From Demequina iriomotensis (lineage in GTDB: Bacteria > Actinomycetota > Actinomycetes > Actinomycetales > Demequinaceae): DNA of 64,000 nucleotides. Of this stretch, positions 1 to 7,872 are shown one piece after another. The notes under the pieces were generated by a model. That model saw only the letters and a program-made list of their open reading frames with translations. It was not told the DNA's origin and did not search any database. The stretch is taken from assembly GCF_000971395.1 (NCBI RefSeq), contig NZ_BBME01000010.1, forward strand, positions 306,101 to 370,100, given 5' to 3'. The stretch's first letter is position 1. Every line of letters begins with the position of its first letter. The position numbers were made by a program, and so were the translations under genes.

Positions 1-615
1 GTGCGGCGCCGCACGGTCGGGCGCGCCGGCCGCCTGCACCGGGCCGACCTTCTCGAGGTAGCAGCGCCCGCACAGCGACTCGTACTCGGCCTGCTGGCCG
101 TCGATCGCGACCTGGTCGCCGTGGCGCACGAACACGCCCTCGACGATGCGCGCGTTGAAGATCGCCTTCGACCCGCACCGGCAGATGGTCTTGAGCTCCT
201 CAATGGAGTGCGCGATCTCGAGCAGGCGCAGCGAGCCCGGGAACGACCGCGTCATGAAGTCGCCCCGTAACCCGTAGCAGAGCACCGGCACGCCATAGCG
301 GACGGCGACCTCGAACGCCTCGTCGACCTGCGCGGGCGTGAGGAACTGGGCCTCGTCGACGAACACCGCGTCGACCTGATCGAGCGGACGATGCGCCTGC
401 AGGGTCTCGATCAACGACGCCTCGGCGTCGAGCACCACGTCGACCTTGCGGTCGACGCCGATCCGCGACGAGACCGACACCCCGGCCTTGGTGTCGATGC
501 CGGGCTTGACCAGCACCGGGTGCTGGTCGCGCTCCTCGTAGTTGTACGCGGCCGTGAGCAGCAGGGCGGTCTTGGACGAGTTCATCGCCCCGTACCGGAA
601 GTACAGCTTCGCCAT
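1..615 (-). CDS. tdk: Thymidine kinase (partial, C-terminus off the left edge)
   Basis: Phosphorylates thymidine to dTMP with ATP in the pyrimidine salvage pathway in the cytosol. Reading the minus strand from 615 gives MAKLYFRYGAMNSSKTALLL, with the type II thymidine kinase P-loop (GAMNSSKT), a Walker B-like VFVDEAQFL near residue 85, the LCYGLRGDF lid segment and zinc-binding cysteines (CRCGSK, later CGRC). 205 codons are open to the window edge, near the usual 200-220, so only a short tail is missing. I chose the ATG at 615 rather than the one at 621 because the GGAGGG at 622-629 is correctly spaced only for 615. A TATCGT -10 lies at 658..653. Confidence 0.95.
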   Translation of the reverse strand, partial: MAKLYFRYGAMNSSKTALLLTAAYNYEERDQHPVLVKPGIDTKAGVSVSSRIGVDRKVDVVLDAEASLIETLQAHRPLDQVDAVFVDEAQFLTPAQVDEAFEVAVRYGVPVLCYGLRGDFMTRSFPGSLRLLEIAHSIEELKTICRCGSKAIFNARIVEGVFVRHGDQVAIDGQQAEYESLCGRCYLEKVGPVQAAGAPDRAAPH

Positions 616-814
616 CGTCATCCCTCCCCTGCGCGCGACCGACTACCGGCACACGATAGCGGCGCGACGCGTCCGCCACGGCCGCCGCGGGCCCGGCACG
701 CCGCCCACCAGGGCGTTCGCCCCGATGGTCATGAGCACCCTCGCAGGCATGGCATCCTCGTGCCTCGCATCGTGAACGGTCGGCAGCGTCGCCGGCAGGA
801 AGGAGGGGGCGCGC

Positions 815-1129
815 ATGTCGCTCACCCGCACCGAGATCGCCCGCACCGGGCTCGAGCTCACCGCCAACCTCGAGAGGTCCGGGCTGTCGCGCGCGACGGC
901 CGCGATCGACCTGGGGTTCAGCGAGCGCAGGCTCGCCGAGACGCTCGCCGTCGGCCCCGCGTCCGATCCCGTCGACGTGTGGCTGCTGCGCGACTACCTC
1001 GACCGCGCGATCCGCGAGCACGGCGACGAGCCCGCGCCGTGGAACGTCCTCACCGAGGCCGCCCACACCCAGGCGAGCAGGTGGTTCGCCCTGCGGGAGG
1101 CTCCGCGCGCACGCGACGAGGCGCGCTGA
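815..1129 (+). CDS. DUF2316 family protein
   Basis: A 104-residue cytosolic protein matching the DUF2316 family by its layout: an N-terminal MSLTRTEIARTGLELTANL helix, then a helix-turn-helix-like stretch (SGLSRATAAIDLGFSERRL), then VWLLRDYLDRAIREHG and a C-terminal ASRWF segment. The family is small and uncharacterised; the helical pattern suggests DNA binding, but no function is established. An AAGGAGGG ribosome-binding site sits just upstream of the ATG at 815. It is divergent from thymidine kinase, with about 200 bp between the two starts. Confidence 0.8.
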   Translation: MSLTRTEIARTGLELTANLERSGLSRATAAIDLGFSERRLAETLAVGPASDPVDVWLLRDYLDRAIREHGDEPAPWNVLTEAAHTQASRWFALREAPRARDEAR

Positions 1130-1246
1130 CCGCCGCCCGATGACCCTCTCCCGAGGGACCTTCGCCCCTGTCGAACCCACCCCTTACGGACATAACGTAG
1201 TACCCGAGAACGCGCACGGGACCAGCACAGACGTCAGGGGGGCGAC

Positions 1247-1519
1247 ATGCACGACCTCACGGCGATGCTGGACGCCGCGACCCTCGACAACTACGCCGAC
1301 GTGCTCGTCCGCACGGGCCGGTGGCGCGATCGCGCGGCCTGCGACTACTGCCCGACCGACGAGCACGAGGTTCGCACCGAGGCCCTGTGGCGCCTGCGCA
1401 CCCCGCGCGCCGGGGGCGCCGCCCCGGTCGAGGAGCTGCTGTGCGCATTCCACGCGACGCAATGGCGCGCGACGGGCGCGGTATCGCGGGGCCGGCGCGG
1501 CAGCGCGACGACCGACTGA
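1247..1519 (+). CDS. Small Cys/His protein, tandem paralogue 1
   Basis: A 90-residue protein of unknown function. It contains LDNYADVL near residue 13, a C-D-Y-C pair (DYCPTDEHEV) near residue 32 and a later C-A-F-H (LLCAFHATQW) near residue 66, followed by TGAV. The C-x2-C ... C-x2-H arrangement suggests a small zinc-binding fold. The next gene encodes a clear paralogue. A GGGGGG ribosome-binding site precedes the ATG, and a TAACGT -10 candidate is at 1193-1198. No recognised family. Confidence 0.6.
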   Translation: MHDLTAMLDAATLDNYADVLVRTGRWRDRAACDYCPTDEHEVRTEALWRLRTPRAGGAAPVEELLCAFHATQWRATGAVSRGRRGSATTD

Positions 1520-1615
1520 CCCTGCGCCGGGACCAAGGCCCCGCCCGCGACTCGCAGCGCGCGCTAAGGTGGCCGCTGCCCTGCTGACAACGACGTACAG
1601 GACTGGGAACCGAGG

Positions 1616-1870
1616 ATGATCGACGACACCGCGAACCGCACGGGCCTCACGCTCGACAACTACGCGGACCTGCTGGCGCTCGCGGGCGTGGTGCGCGCGA
1701 CCGCGCAATGCTCCTACTGCCCGCCCGACGCCGAGGCCGTCCCCGCGAACGCGCTGTACCTGCTCCATGACCGCTCCGGCGACACCGAGAACGTCGGCCT
1801 CATGTGCCCCGCGCATGCAGGCGAGTGGTGCAGCACGGGAGTGGTCGGAGTCGGCTCGCCGCTCACCTGA
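1616..1870 (+). CDS. Small Cys/His protein, tandem paralogue 2
   Basis: An 84-residue paralogue of the preceding gene. Both share LDNYADLL, a C-x2-C (CSYCPPDAEAV), an ALYLL/ALWRL segment, C-P-A-H (LMCPAHAGEW) and a closing STGVV/ATGAV. The conserved spacing of the Cys/His ligands supports a real zinc-ribbon-like protein. A TAAGGT -10 candidate at 1565-1570 gives it its own promoter about 45 nt upstream. Unknown function; not homologous to anything I can name. Confidence 0.6.
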   Translation: MIDDTANRTGLTLDNYADLLALAGVVRATAQCSYCPPDAEAVPANALYLLHDRSGDTENVGLMCPAHAGEWCSTGVVGVGSPLT

Positions 1871-2198
1871 GACGCGCCGCCCGTCGCCGCCCGAGCCGGC
1901 GCGAACCGTCCGCGCGCCGCGCGCCCACTCTCCCGCCGCGCTTCCCTGCATACCCCTGTCCGCGGCCCTCCGCATTTTCATGCACGATGCGACGGCCGGC
2001 TCGGGAGGCGACACCTGTCATTCGGGGCCAGTCGCCGCCGTACGGCTGCGCTGGCCCCACGAGGCGCACTCCAGCACCGTCGGCGCCCCCTCCCGCCCCC
2101 TCCCGCCCCGCTCCGCTCCGCGTCGCAAGATGCATGAAATCGCGGAGCACCGTGATGGGACACGCGTGACCACCTGATGCGCGCATCGTGCACGGACG
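1871..2198. other. Gene-free spacer with inverted repeats
   Basis: No credible gene. It holds an 18-bp imperfect inverted repeat (1976-1993 with 2122-2139, 15 of 18 matching, core TTTCATGCA/TGCATGAAA). Inside it is a perfect 8-bp stem GGGGCCAG/CTGGCCCC at 2024-2031 and 2051-2058. The structure could be a transcription terminator for the upstream pair, a regulatory region or the relic of a small mobile element; no target-site duplication is obvious. Confidence 0.4.
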
Positions 2199-2204
2199 TA
2201 GCCT
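2199..2204 (+). promoter_or_regulatory. -10 box (TAGCCT) of a leaderless MFS transcript
   Basis: TAGCCT ends 6 nt before the ATG at 2211, so transcription should begin at or next to the start codon. No Shine-Dalgarno sequence precedes this ATG, which agrees with a leaderless mRNA. Confidence 0.6.
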
Positions 2205-2210
2205 GGCCGC

Positions 2211-3623
2211 ATGGCCGAGCCACCGGCACCGCACGCGCCGCACCCCGCATCGGCGACGCGCGCGCAGGTCACGGTGCTCTGGATCGCCATCCTCGGCAGC
2301 TTCGTCGCCTTCCTCGACGGGAGCATCGTCACGGTCGCGCTTCCGGCCATCGCGAGCGACCTCGGCGGCGGCGTCGCGCTCCAGCAGTGGGTGGTAGACG
2401 CCTACCTCATCACACTCGGCGCGCTGATCCTTGTGGCGGGCTCGGTGTCCGACCTGTTCGGACGCCTCCGGGTGCTGCGCATCGGCCTGCTCGGCTTCGG
2501 GGCGACCTCGCTCGCGATCGCGCTCGCGCCGACCGGCGCATTCCTCATCGGCGCCCGGCTGCTGCAAGGCATCGCCGGCGCCCTGCTGGTCCCCAGCAGC
2601 CTCGCGCTCATCATGAGCACGTTCCGCGGGCCCGCCCAGGCCAAGGCGATCGGCACCTGGACGGGCGCCACCACCGGCGCGTTCGTCGCCGGGCCCGTCC
2701 TCGGAGGCCTGCTCACCGACTACGCGTCGTGGCGCTGGGCCTTCGCCATCAACCTGCTGCCGATCGCGGTGACCCTCGTCCTGCTCGCGCGCCTGGGCCA
2801 GCGCGACGTGCGCCGCGAGAACGCGACCGTCGACTACGCAGGGGCCGTGCTGTGCGCGCTCGGGCTCGGCGCAGCGGTCTTCGCCCTGGTCGAGCAGCCG
2901 CGTCTCGGCTGGGCGGACCCGCGCATCGTCGCGTCCGGCGCGCTCGGAATCGCCGCCCTCGTCGCCTTCTTCTGGCGTCAGGCGCGGGCGAAGGACCCGA
3001 TGCTGCCGCTCGCGCTGTTCCGCGCGCGCAACTTCGCGTGGGGCAACCTCACCACGTGGTTCGCGTACGGCGCGCTCGCGCTCAACGGCTTCATCGTGAG
3101 CGTCTACCTCCAGCAGGGCGCGGGGCTGTCGGCGACCGCCGCCGGCCTGTCCGAGCTGCCGATCACGGTGCTGATGATCGTGTTCAGCTCGCGCGTCGGG
3201 GTGCTCGGCGGGCGGTTCGGGCCCCGCATCTTCATGACGGTGGGGCCGGTGGTGATGGGCATCGGCTCGTTCATGCTCGTCGCCATCTCGACGGACTTCG
3301 ACTACTGGACGCAGGCGTTGCCGGGCATCGTGGTGTTCGGCATCGGGCTCACGCTCATGGTCGCGCCGCTGACCTCCGCGATCCTGGGCGCGATCGACAC
3401 CGAGCGCTCGGGCATCGCGAGCGCCGTCAACAACGCGGTCGCCCGCATCGCAGGCCTCGTGGCGGTGGCGCTCGTCGGCACTATCGTCGGAGGCACGCTC
3501 GACCTGGACGGGTTCCATCGCGCGACCATCGTGACCGGCGCGTTCATGCTCGTCGCAGGGGCGATCTCCTGGGTCGGGATCCGGAACGATGCGGGCGTGC
3601 GAGGCGGCGCTGTGACCGAGTGA
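2211..3623 (+). CDS. MFS transporter, DHA2 (EmrB/QacA-like) family
   Basis: A 470-residue integral membrane proton-driven exporter, probably of drugs or other toxic organic compounds. It begins with a soluble tail, then TM1 (LWIAILGSFVAFLDGSIVTVALP), where the D-x2-I-V-T-V-A-L-P motif is diagnostic of the DHA2 subfamily. It has the MFS motif A (GSVSDLFGRLRVL) and motif C in TM5 (TGAFVAGPVLGGLL). DHA2 members usually have 14 helices; the length fits. Monocistronic and convergent with the next gene, with only 8 nt between stops. The substrate cannot be told from sequence. Confidence 0.9.
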   Translation: MAEPPAPHAPHPASATRAQVTVLWIAILGSFVAFLDGSIVTVALPAIASDLGGGVALQQWVVDAYLITLGALILVAGSVSDLFGRLRVLRIGLLGFGATSLAIALAPTGAFLIGARLLQGIAGALLVPSSLALIMSTFRGPAQAKAIGTWTGATTGAFVAGPVLGGLLTDYASWRWAFAINLLPIAVTLVLLARLGQRDVRRENATVDYAGAVLCALGLGAAVFALVEQPRLGWADPRIVASGALGIAALVAFFWRQARAKDPMLPLALFRARNFAWGNLTTWFAYGALALNGFIVSVYLQQGAGLSATAAGLSELPITVLMIVFSSRVGVLGGRFGPRIFMTVGPVVMGIGSFMLVAISTDFDYWTQALPGIVVFGIGLTLMVAPLTSAILGAIDTERSGIASAVNNAVARIAGLVAVALVGTIVGGTLDLDGFHRATIVTGAFMLVAGAISWVGIRNDAGVRGGAVTE

Positions 3624-3631
3624 CGCGAGGG

Positions 3632-3985
3632 CTACAGGTCCGCGACGGCCCGTTCGAGCAGGTACCGACGGTTCATGACGATCGCCTGCATGGTCGGCAG
3701 GAACATGCACGAGATCGCGACGAGCGGCACGAGGCGCGACAGGCTGTCCGGCATGAACGGCACGAGGAGCGAGACCAGGAACCACGCTCCGGCCGAGTAG
3801 AAGTACCTCCGCTCGCGCGTCTTCACACCCGCCCAGACGTAGCCTGCCCAGCACAGCACTCCGAGCGTGACCAGCGGCACCAGCACCCACCATGACCGCG
3901 CGAGCCGCCACCGCCTGTTCTCGAGCCGCGTGCGGGCGTAGGCGGGCACCGGGGTGCCGCCGGGACCGTGGACGTCGTCGGCCAT
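3632..3985 (-). CDS. Small integral membrane protein
   Basis: 117 residues with a polar N-terminus ending in RTRLENRRWRLARSW, then hydrophobic helices (VLVPLVTLGVLCWAGYVWAG; FYSAGAWFLVSLLVPFM; LVPLVAISCMFLPTMQAIV). The final NRRYLLERAVADL is cytosolic. No recognised family. A GGGGGA ribosome-binding site precedes the ATG, and a TACCCT -10 candidate at 4023..4018 suggests it can be transcribed separately from the large operon that ends just upstream. Confidence 0.6.
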   Translation of the reverse strand: MADDVHGPGGTPVPAYARTRLENRRWRLARSWWVLVPLVTLGVLCWAGYVWAGVKTRERRYFYSAGAWFLVSLLVPFMPDSLSRLVPLVAISCMFLPTMQAIVMNRRYLLERAVADL

Positions 3986-4035
3986 GCGTTCCCCCAGTTC
4001 GCTCCGCTTCCGCGATGAGGGTAACGCGACGCGCC

Positions 4036-5664
4036 TCAGTCCTCCGACCTCAGCTCGCAGGAGCGCGCGCCGATGACGATGCGGTCACCTTGAGCCACGA
4101 CCACCGGGCGCCCGGGTGCGAGCACCTGCTCTGCGCCGCCACGGACCACCAGGACACCGTTGGTCGAGTGCAGGTCCGTCACCGTGATGACTCCCGGAAT
4201 CACATCGAGTGCGAAGTGGGTCTTGGACAGCGAGCGCGTGTCGTCATCGAACGCGATGCTCGGGCGGCCATCGCCGCTTGCTGCCGGATCACGTCCGAGC
4301 ACCGCGCCTGCCGACACGTCGACCTCGGTCCCGTCGTCCCAGACCAATATCGTCCGTGGTGCACGGACCGGGGCCGGCACCGTCTCGATCACGACAGGTG
4401 CCTCGACGGGTTCGGGCGCGGCCCCTGCCGCAGGCTCACGCGACGGTACGACCTCCCGCGATGGCGCGGCCGCCCGATCGGGCTCCGGCGGGTTCCCCTC
4501 GGGCGCGAAGTCCGCGGCACTCGCACGTCCCACGAGCAGCACCACCTCCCCTGCCTCGTCGTGGAAGCCCTGACCGCTCAGGTTCCTGTCGTGCAGGATG
4601 GACGCCGCGCAGCCGACGCTGACGATCCAGCCCCAGTGCCAGGCGGTCGCGCCGATCACGCTGTAGAACCCGCCCGACGCCCCGCCCGCGCCCAGCAGTA
4701 GCAGGAGAGCGCCACCTGCGTTGCCCAGGACGACTAGCACGATGCCACCGAAACCCACGGCGGAACGGCGCACCCATGGCCACAGAGCGGTCGGGCTACC
4801 GGGGTGCACGGACACGGTGAGCGCCCGCATGCCCGGCGTCGCCCCCGCCCGCGCGAGCGCCGAGTAACCGACAAGCGCGCCCGCGAGCGCCGCGTACAAG
4901 AGGAACCACCGGGCGCCGACGCCTCCGCTCGCCCATATGAACGCGCTAGTGGAGACATGCTCGACCAGCGCGGTCAGCAACCACAACAACGCGGCATCGA
5001 TCGCGAAGGACGCCGCGAGCCGCTGGCGAGCCCGCACGTCGGGCTGGGTTGCGGCATCGTTCACCCGCACCGCAGACGTCTCCAACGGCGTGTAGGCGAC
5101 GGCGGGCGACGCCGTCTCCGGACCGCCGGCACCGATGGTCCCCCACACGACGTCACGCGCGCCTTCGCGCTCCGCAATGACGGCGGTCGCTCCGGGAAGC
5201 GCCTGGAGGGCGCCGACGACCGCGTCGCGGAGGCGAGCCATCGCCTTGGTCGCCTCCGAGACACCGTCGTGCTGGAGCCACTCCGCGATCGTGTACCGCA
5301 CCTCGACTCCCTCCGCACGTGGCGCGATGACCAGCAGCGCGGAGAAACTGGCACCCACCCTGGTGCCATACACCAGCCGCGCCTCGCGCGCCGTCGCCGC
5401 ATCAAGGCGGAGGACCGGGCTGGTCCACGGGGCCGCCTCGCGCGACACGGGGAACCGCTCGCCGATGAGCCGCACGACGTCCTCGACGGTGGCTGCGTCC
5501 GCGTATCCGATGACCATCTCGGCGGTGAGCAGCTTCTCCTTCGCCACGGTGCCACGACGCAGGCCGCGGTTGACGGCGCGCGTCGCGCGCGTCACGAGGA
5601 AGCGCTGCAGCATCGTCCAGCCGACGATCGCGATAACGCCCAGGACAAGGATGACGTAGATCAT
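4036..5664 (-). CDS. RDD-family membrane protein with C-terminal FHA domain (distal copy)
   Basis: 542 residues. It has an N-terminal membrane helix (MIYVILVLGVIAIVGWTMLQ), a soluble part of about 190 residues, an RDD-type membrane region (about residues 205-380, starting RQRLAASFAIDAALLWLL and containing ATPGMRALTV), a Pro/Ala-rich linker and a C-terminal FHA domain (about 440-535). The FHA motifs are visible: GRDP, S-L-S-K-T-H and L-H-S-T-N-G. FHA domains bind phosphothreonine, so this is a probable membrane target of the operon's kinase. It is the last gene of the type VII-like operon and is paralogous to the protein at 19075-20145. I start at 5664 because the upstream open frame lies in the neighbouring gene and is out of character. 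Confidence 0.8.
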   Translation of the reverse strand: MIYVILVLGVIAIVGWTMLQRFLVTRATRAVNRGLRRGTVAKEKLLTAEMVIGYADAATVEDVVRLIGERFPVSREAAPWTSPVLRLDAATAREARLVYGTRVGASFSALLVIAPRAEGVEVRYTIAEWLQHDGVSEATKAMARLRDAVVGALQALPGATAVIAEREGARDVVWGTIGAGGPETASPAVAYTPLETSAVRVNDAATQPDVRARQRLAASFAIDAALLWLLTALVEHVSTSAFIWASGGVGARWFLLYAALAGALVGYSALARAGATPGMRALTVSVHPGSPTALWPWVRRSAVGFGGIVLVVLGNAGGALLLLLGAGGASGGFYSVIGATAWHWGWIVSVGCAASILHDRNLSGQGFHDEAGEVVLLVGRASAADFAPEGNPPEPDRAAAPSREVVPSREPAAGAAPEPVEAPVVIETVPAPVRAPRTILVWDDGTEVDVSAGAVLGRDPAASGDGRPSIAFDDDTRSLSKTHFALDVIPGVITVTDLHSTNGVLVVRGGAEQVLAPGRPVVVAQGDRIVIGARSCELRSED

Positions 5665-5684
5665 GGCGCGAGCCCCAACGTCGA

Positions 5685-6302
5685 CTACGGGCGCAGACCA
5701 GCGTGCTCGGCCACGGCGGCAGCGTCGAGCACGCCGACCTCGGCGAGCGTCACAAGGCCGTCGGCCGTCACCTCGACCGTCGCGACGGTACCCTCGGTGA
5801 CGACGAGGAACCGCGTCGGCGCGTCGGCACCGGCGATCGCGAACGCGAGTGCCTCGGTCCCCGCCGCATCGGCCACGCCCGAGGCGAACGCGCTGGAGGC
5901 GATCGCCATGATGCGGTCGAGCAGCCCCGCGTCGTCCGCCTGGTCGAAGGCGTGCACGCCGTTGGGCGAATACGTGTCGAGCGTCCACGCGCGCGCGCCG
6001 AGCGCGATGCTCGCGACCACGCCGCCACCGGCCGCCACGTCGGGCCTTGCCACGTGGACCACCTGCGCGGACACGCGCCGCGTCGAGCGCAGCACCTCCG
6101 CGACTGCCGCACCGACGCCCACGGCACCGTCGCCGAGCTCGTCCCCGAGGCCGCGCACCGCAAGGGATCGCACCCCCCGGTTCACCGCCGCGGCCAGCGC
6201 GCTGCGCGAGCGCACCGGCACCGTCGGCAGCACCCCGGGCCAGATCTCACCCCGGTGGACGCTGATCGCGGCCACCTCGTCGTCCGTCAGCATGACGCTC
6301 AT
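5685..6302 (-). CDS. Uncharacterised protein of the type VII-like operon
   Basis: 205 residues, alpha/beta in character, with no signal peptide or membrane helix. It starts MSVMLTDDEVAAI and has IWPGVLPTVP near residue 20. A later stretch reads RFLVVTEGTVATVEVTADGL. Its place between the WXG-type substrate and the RDD-FHA protein suggests a secretion-associated role, for example a substrate chaperone like EspG, but I see no motif that proves it. GGGGAG lies about 8 nt before the ATG at 6302. The longer open frame upstream overlaps the next gene and is rejected. Confidence 0.6.
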   Translation of the reverse strand: MSVMLTDDEVAAISVHRGEIWPGVLPTVPVRSRSALAAAVNRGVRSLAVRGLGDELGDGAVGVGAAVAEVLRSTRRVSAQVVHVARPDVAAGGGVVASIALGARAWTLDTYSPNGVHAFDQADDAGLLDRIMAIASSAFASGVADAAGTEALAFAIAGADAPTRFLVVTEGTVATVEVTADGLVTLAEVGVLDAAAVAEHAGLRP

Positions 6303-6316
6303 CTCGTTGTCTCCCC

Positions 6317-7414
6317 TCACCAGAACTTGATCAGATCGATGGCGCCGTCGACGAGCATCTTGCCGCCCTCGTTGACGACCTTGTCGGCGATCATGTCGCC
6401 GACCTCGCCGACGGCCTCGCCCACCGACTGCACCACGGCGTCCGGGTGCGAGAACGCGAACTCCGCGGTGCTGCGCAGCGCGTCGGGCGACAGGTCCGCC
6501 GACTGCGCCGCCTCGGCGACCATGTCGCCCATCCAGCCGACACCCACGTAGTCGGTGACATTGCCGTAGACCTCGACGACGGCCTCGGCGACCGGTGCGA
6601 CCAGGCGCGCCGGGTCCTCCGCGATGTACGCGAAGTTGTCCTGGAGCTGCCCAGGCGAGAAGTCGGCCTGGCGGGCCGCGTCGATCACGTCGGTCCACGT
6701 GTTGACCGCGAGGCCGCCCCACCACATCGGGGTGCCCGGGACCCCTTCCATCATCGCGCCGCCCGCGGCGTGCGTGACCATGGAGCCGAGCTCGAAGCCC
6801 TTGTCCCACACCGACCTCGACGGGTCGAAGGCGATGTCCGCGATGCCGAACACCTGGCCGATGTCGCCGCCGAGCGGCAGGTGCGAGACGAAGTCCTGGA
6901 CGCTCATGCCGAAGACCCCGGTGTCGGAGCCGAGGAATCCGGTGATGGCGTGGATCGAGTCGTGGATGCGGACGGGGTCGAGCAGCTGGGACCACTCGCC
7001 CGGGTCCATGACGGCGGGACCCCAGAGATCCTGCATCCAGAACGGCTCCGACAGGTTGGGCAGGTCACCCCAGCCCCCGCCACCGCCGCCACCACCGGGG
7101 AACCCGCCGGGAAGCCCGCCGAAGCCCGGCCCGGCACCGCCGTCGGCCGCGCTTGCACCCTCCTGGTCCGCGGCGTTCGCGAGCAGCCGGCGCGAGGCCT
7201 CCCTCAGCGCGGCCTCGGCACCGTCGACCGACACGCGTCCGTGGCTGCTCCAGCCCGAACGGAAGTGCTCGCCGTCGGGCCCGACCCATCGCTCCGCGAC
7301 ACCCACCGACGTGGAGACCTCGGAGCTCACCGACGCAAGCCTGTCAGCCGCCGCGCCGAACCGCGCCGCGAGAGCCCTGAGCTCCGCGACGTCAGCACCG
7401 TAGAACGTTGACAC
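6317..7414 (-). CDS. Large WXG100-type protein, candidate type VII substrate
   Basis: 365 residues. Residues 1-100 form a WXG100-like helical hairpin: STFYGADVAELRALAARF, then ERWVGPDGEHFRSGW, where W-V-G takes the W-x-G turn, then a second helix. A glycine-rich linker follows (about residues 90-118, with a run of eight Gly). The C-terminal domain of about 240 residues resembles no family I know; it contains GIADIAFDPSRSVWDKG, WWGGLAVNTWTDVIDAAR and a closing IDLIKFW. The layout (WXG targeting domain, linker, C-terminal cargo) fits a secreted effector or surface protein. GTG start at 7414 with GGGAGG 6 nt upstream. Confidence 0.75.
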   Translation of the reverse strand: MSTFYGADVAELRALAARFGAAADRLASVSSEVSTSVGVAERWVGPDGEHFRSGWSSHGRVSVDGAEAALREASRRLLANAADQEGASAADGGAGPGFGGLPGGFPGGGGGGGGWGDLPNLSEPFWMQDLWGPAVMDPGEWSQLLDPVRIHDSIHAITGFLGSDTGVFGMSVQDFVSHLPLGGDIGQVFGIADIAFDPSRSVWDKGFELGSMVTHAAGGAMMEGVPGTPMWWGGLAVNTWTDVIDAARQADFSPGQLQDNFAYIAEDPARLVAPVAEAVVEVYGNVTDYVGVGWMGDMVAEAAQSADLSPDALRSTAEFAFSHPDAVVQSVGEAVGEVGDMIADKVVNEGGKMLVDGAIDLIKFW

Positions 7415-7476
7415 CTCGCACCTCCCTCATCCCGGATCCCGGGCGGGCACCCCTGGCGCCCGCCCGGCGGACCCGA

Positions 7477-7746
7477 TCAGGCGTTGTTGGACACGCTCTC
7501 CTGCGCGGTGGCGTTCGCGGCGGCCTTCTGGCTCGCCTCGGACAGCGCCTGGACCACGCGCTTGAGCGACGCGGTGTGAGTGCCGGACCACTCGCTGCGG
7601 AAGGACTCCGCGTCAGGACCGGTCCACTGCGTGTTGTTGAGCGCGGTGGTGAGCTGGCTCAGGATCGACTCGATGTCGCCCGACTTCTGCTGAAGCTGCG
7701 AGCTGAGCTGTCGAACCTGCTGAACGTCAAGACCCCAGACGGCCAT
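7477..7746 (-). CDS. WXG100 family protein (EsxA/ESAT-6-like)
   Basis: 89 residues, the canonical WXG100 size. It forms two helices joined by a W-T-G turn (NNTQWTGPDAESFRSEW, near residue 40) with no signal peptide. Members are exported as helical dimers by FtsK/SpoIIIE-type ATPases of type VII secretion systems. It lies directly downstream of such an ATPase and upstream of a larger WXG protein, the likely partner or co-substrate. AGGAGA ribosome-binding site. A 126-nt gap separates it from the ATPase gene, with its own candidate promoter. Confidence 0.92.
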   Translation of the reverse strand: MAVWGLDVQQVRQLSSQLQQKSGDIESILSQLTTALNNTQWTGPDAESFRSEWSGTHTASLKRVVQALSEASQKAAANATAQESVSNNA

Positions 7747-7827
7747 GGTGCTTCTCCTGTCTTCCTGTGTTCCCGACGGGCCTGGTGGCCGCCGGACGAT
7801 GCGGGTGACGCCGATGCGTCGAGACCG

Positions 7828-7833
7828 ACCCTA
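7828..7833 (-). promoter_or_regulatory. Candidate internal -10 (TAGGGT) for the WXG100 genes
   Basis: TAGGGT on the minus strand, in the only sizeable gap (7747-7872) within the distal operon. It would let the small secreted proteins be made in excess over the machinery. The leader also contains a copy of the GGACGATGCG decamer at 7794-7803. Confidence 0.4.
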
Positions 7834-7872
7834 GGGACGGCGTCCGTGCTGGTACATGGGCAGCGATCCCCA

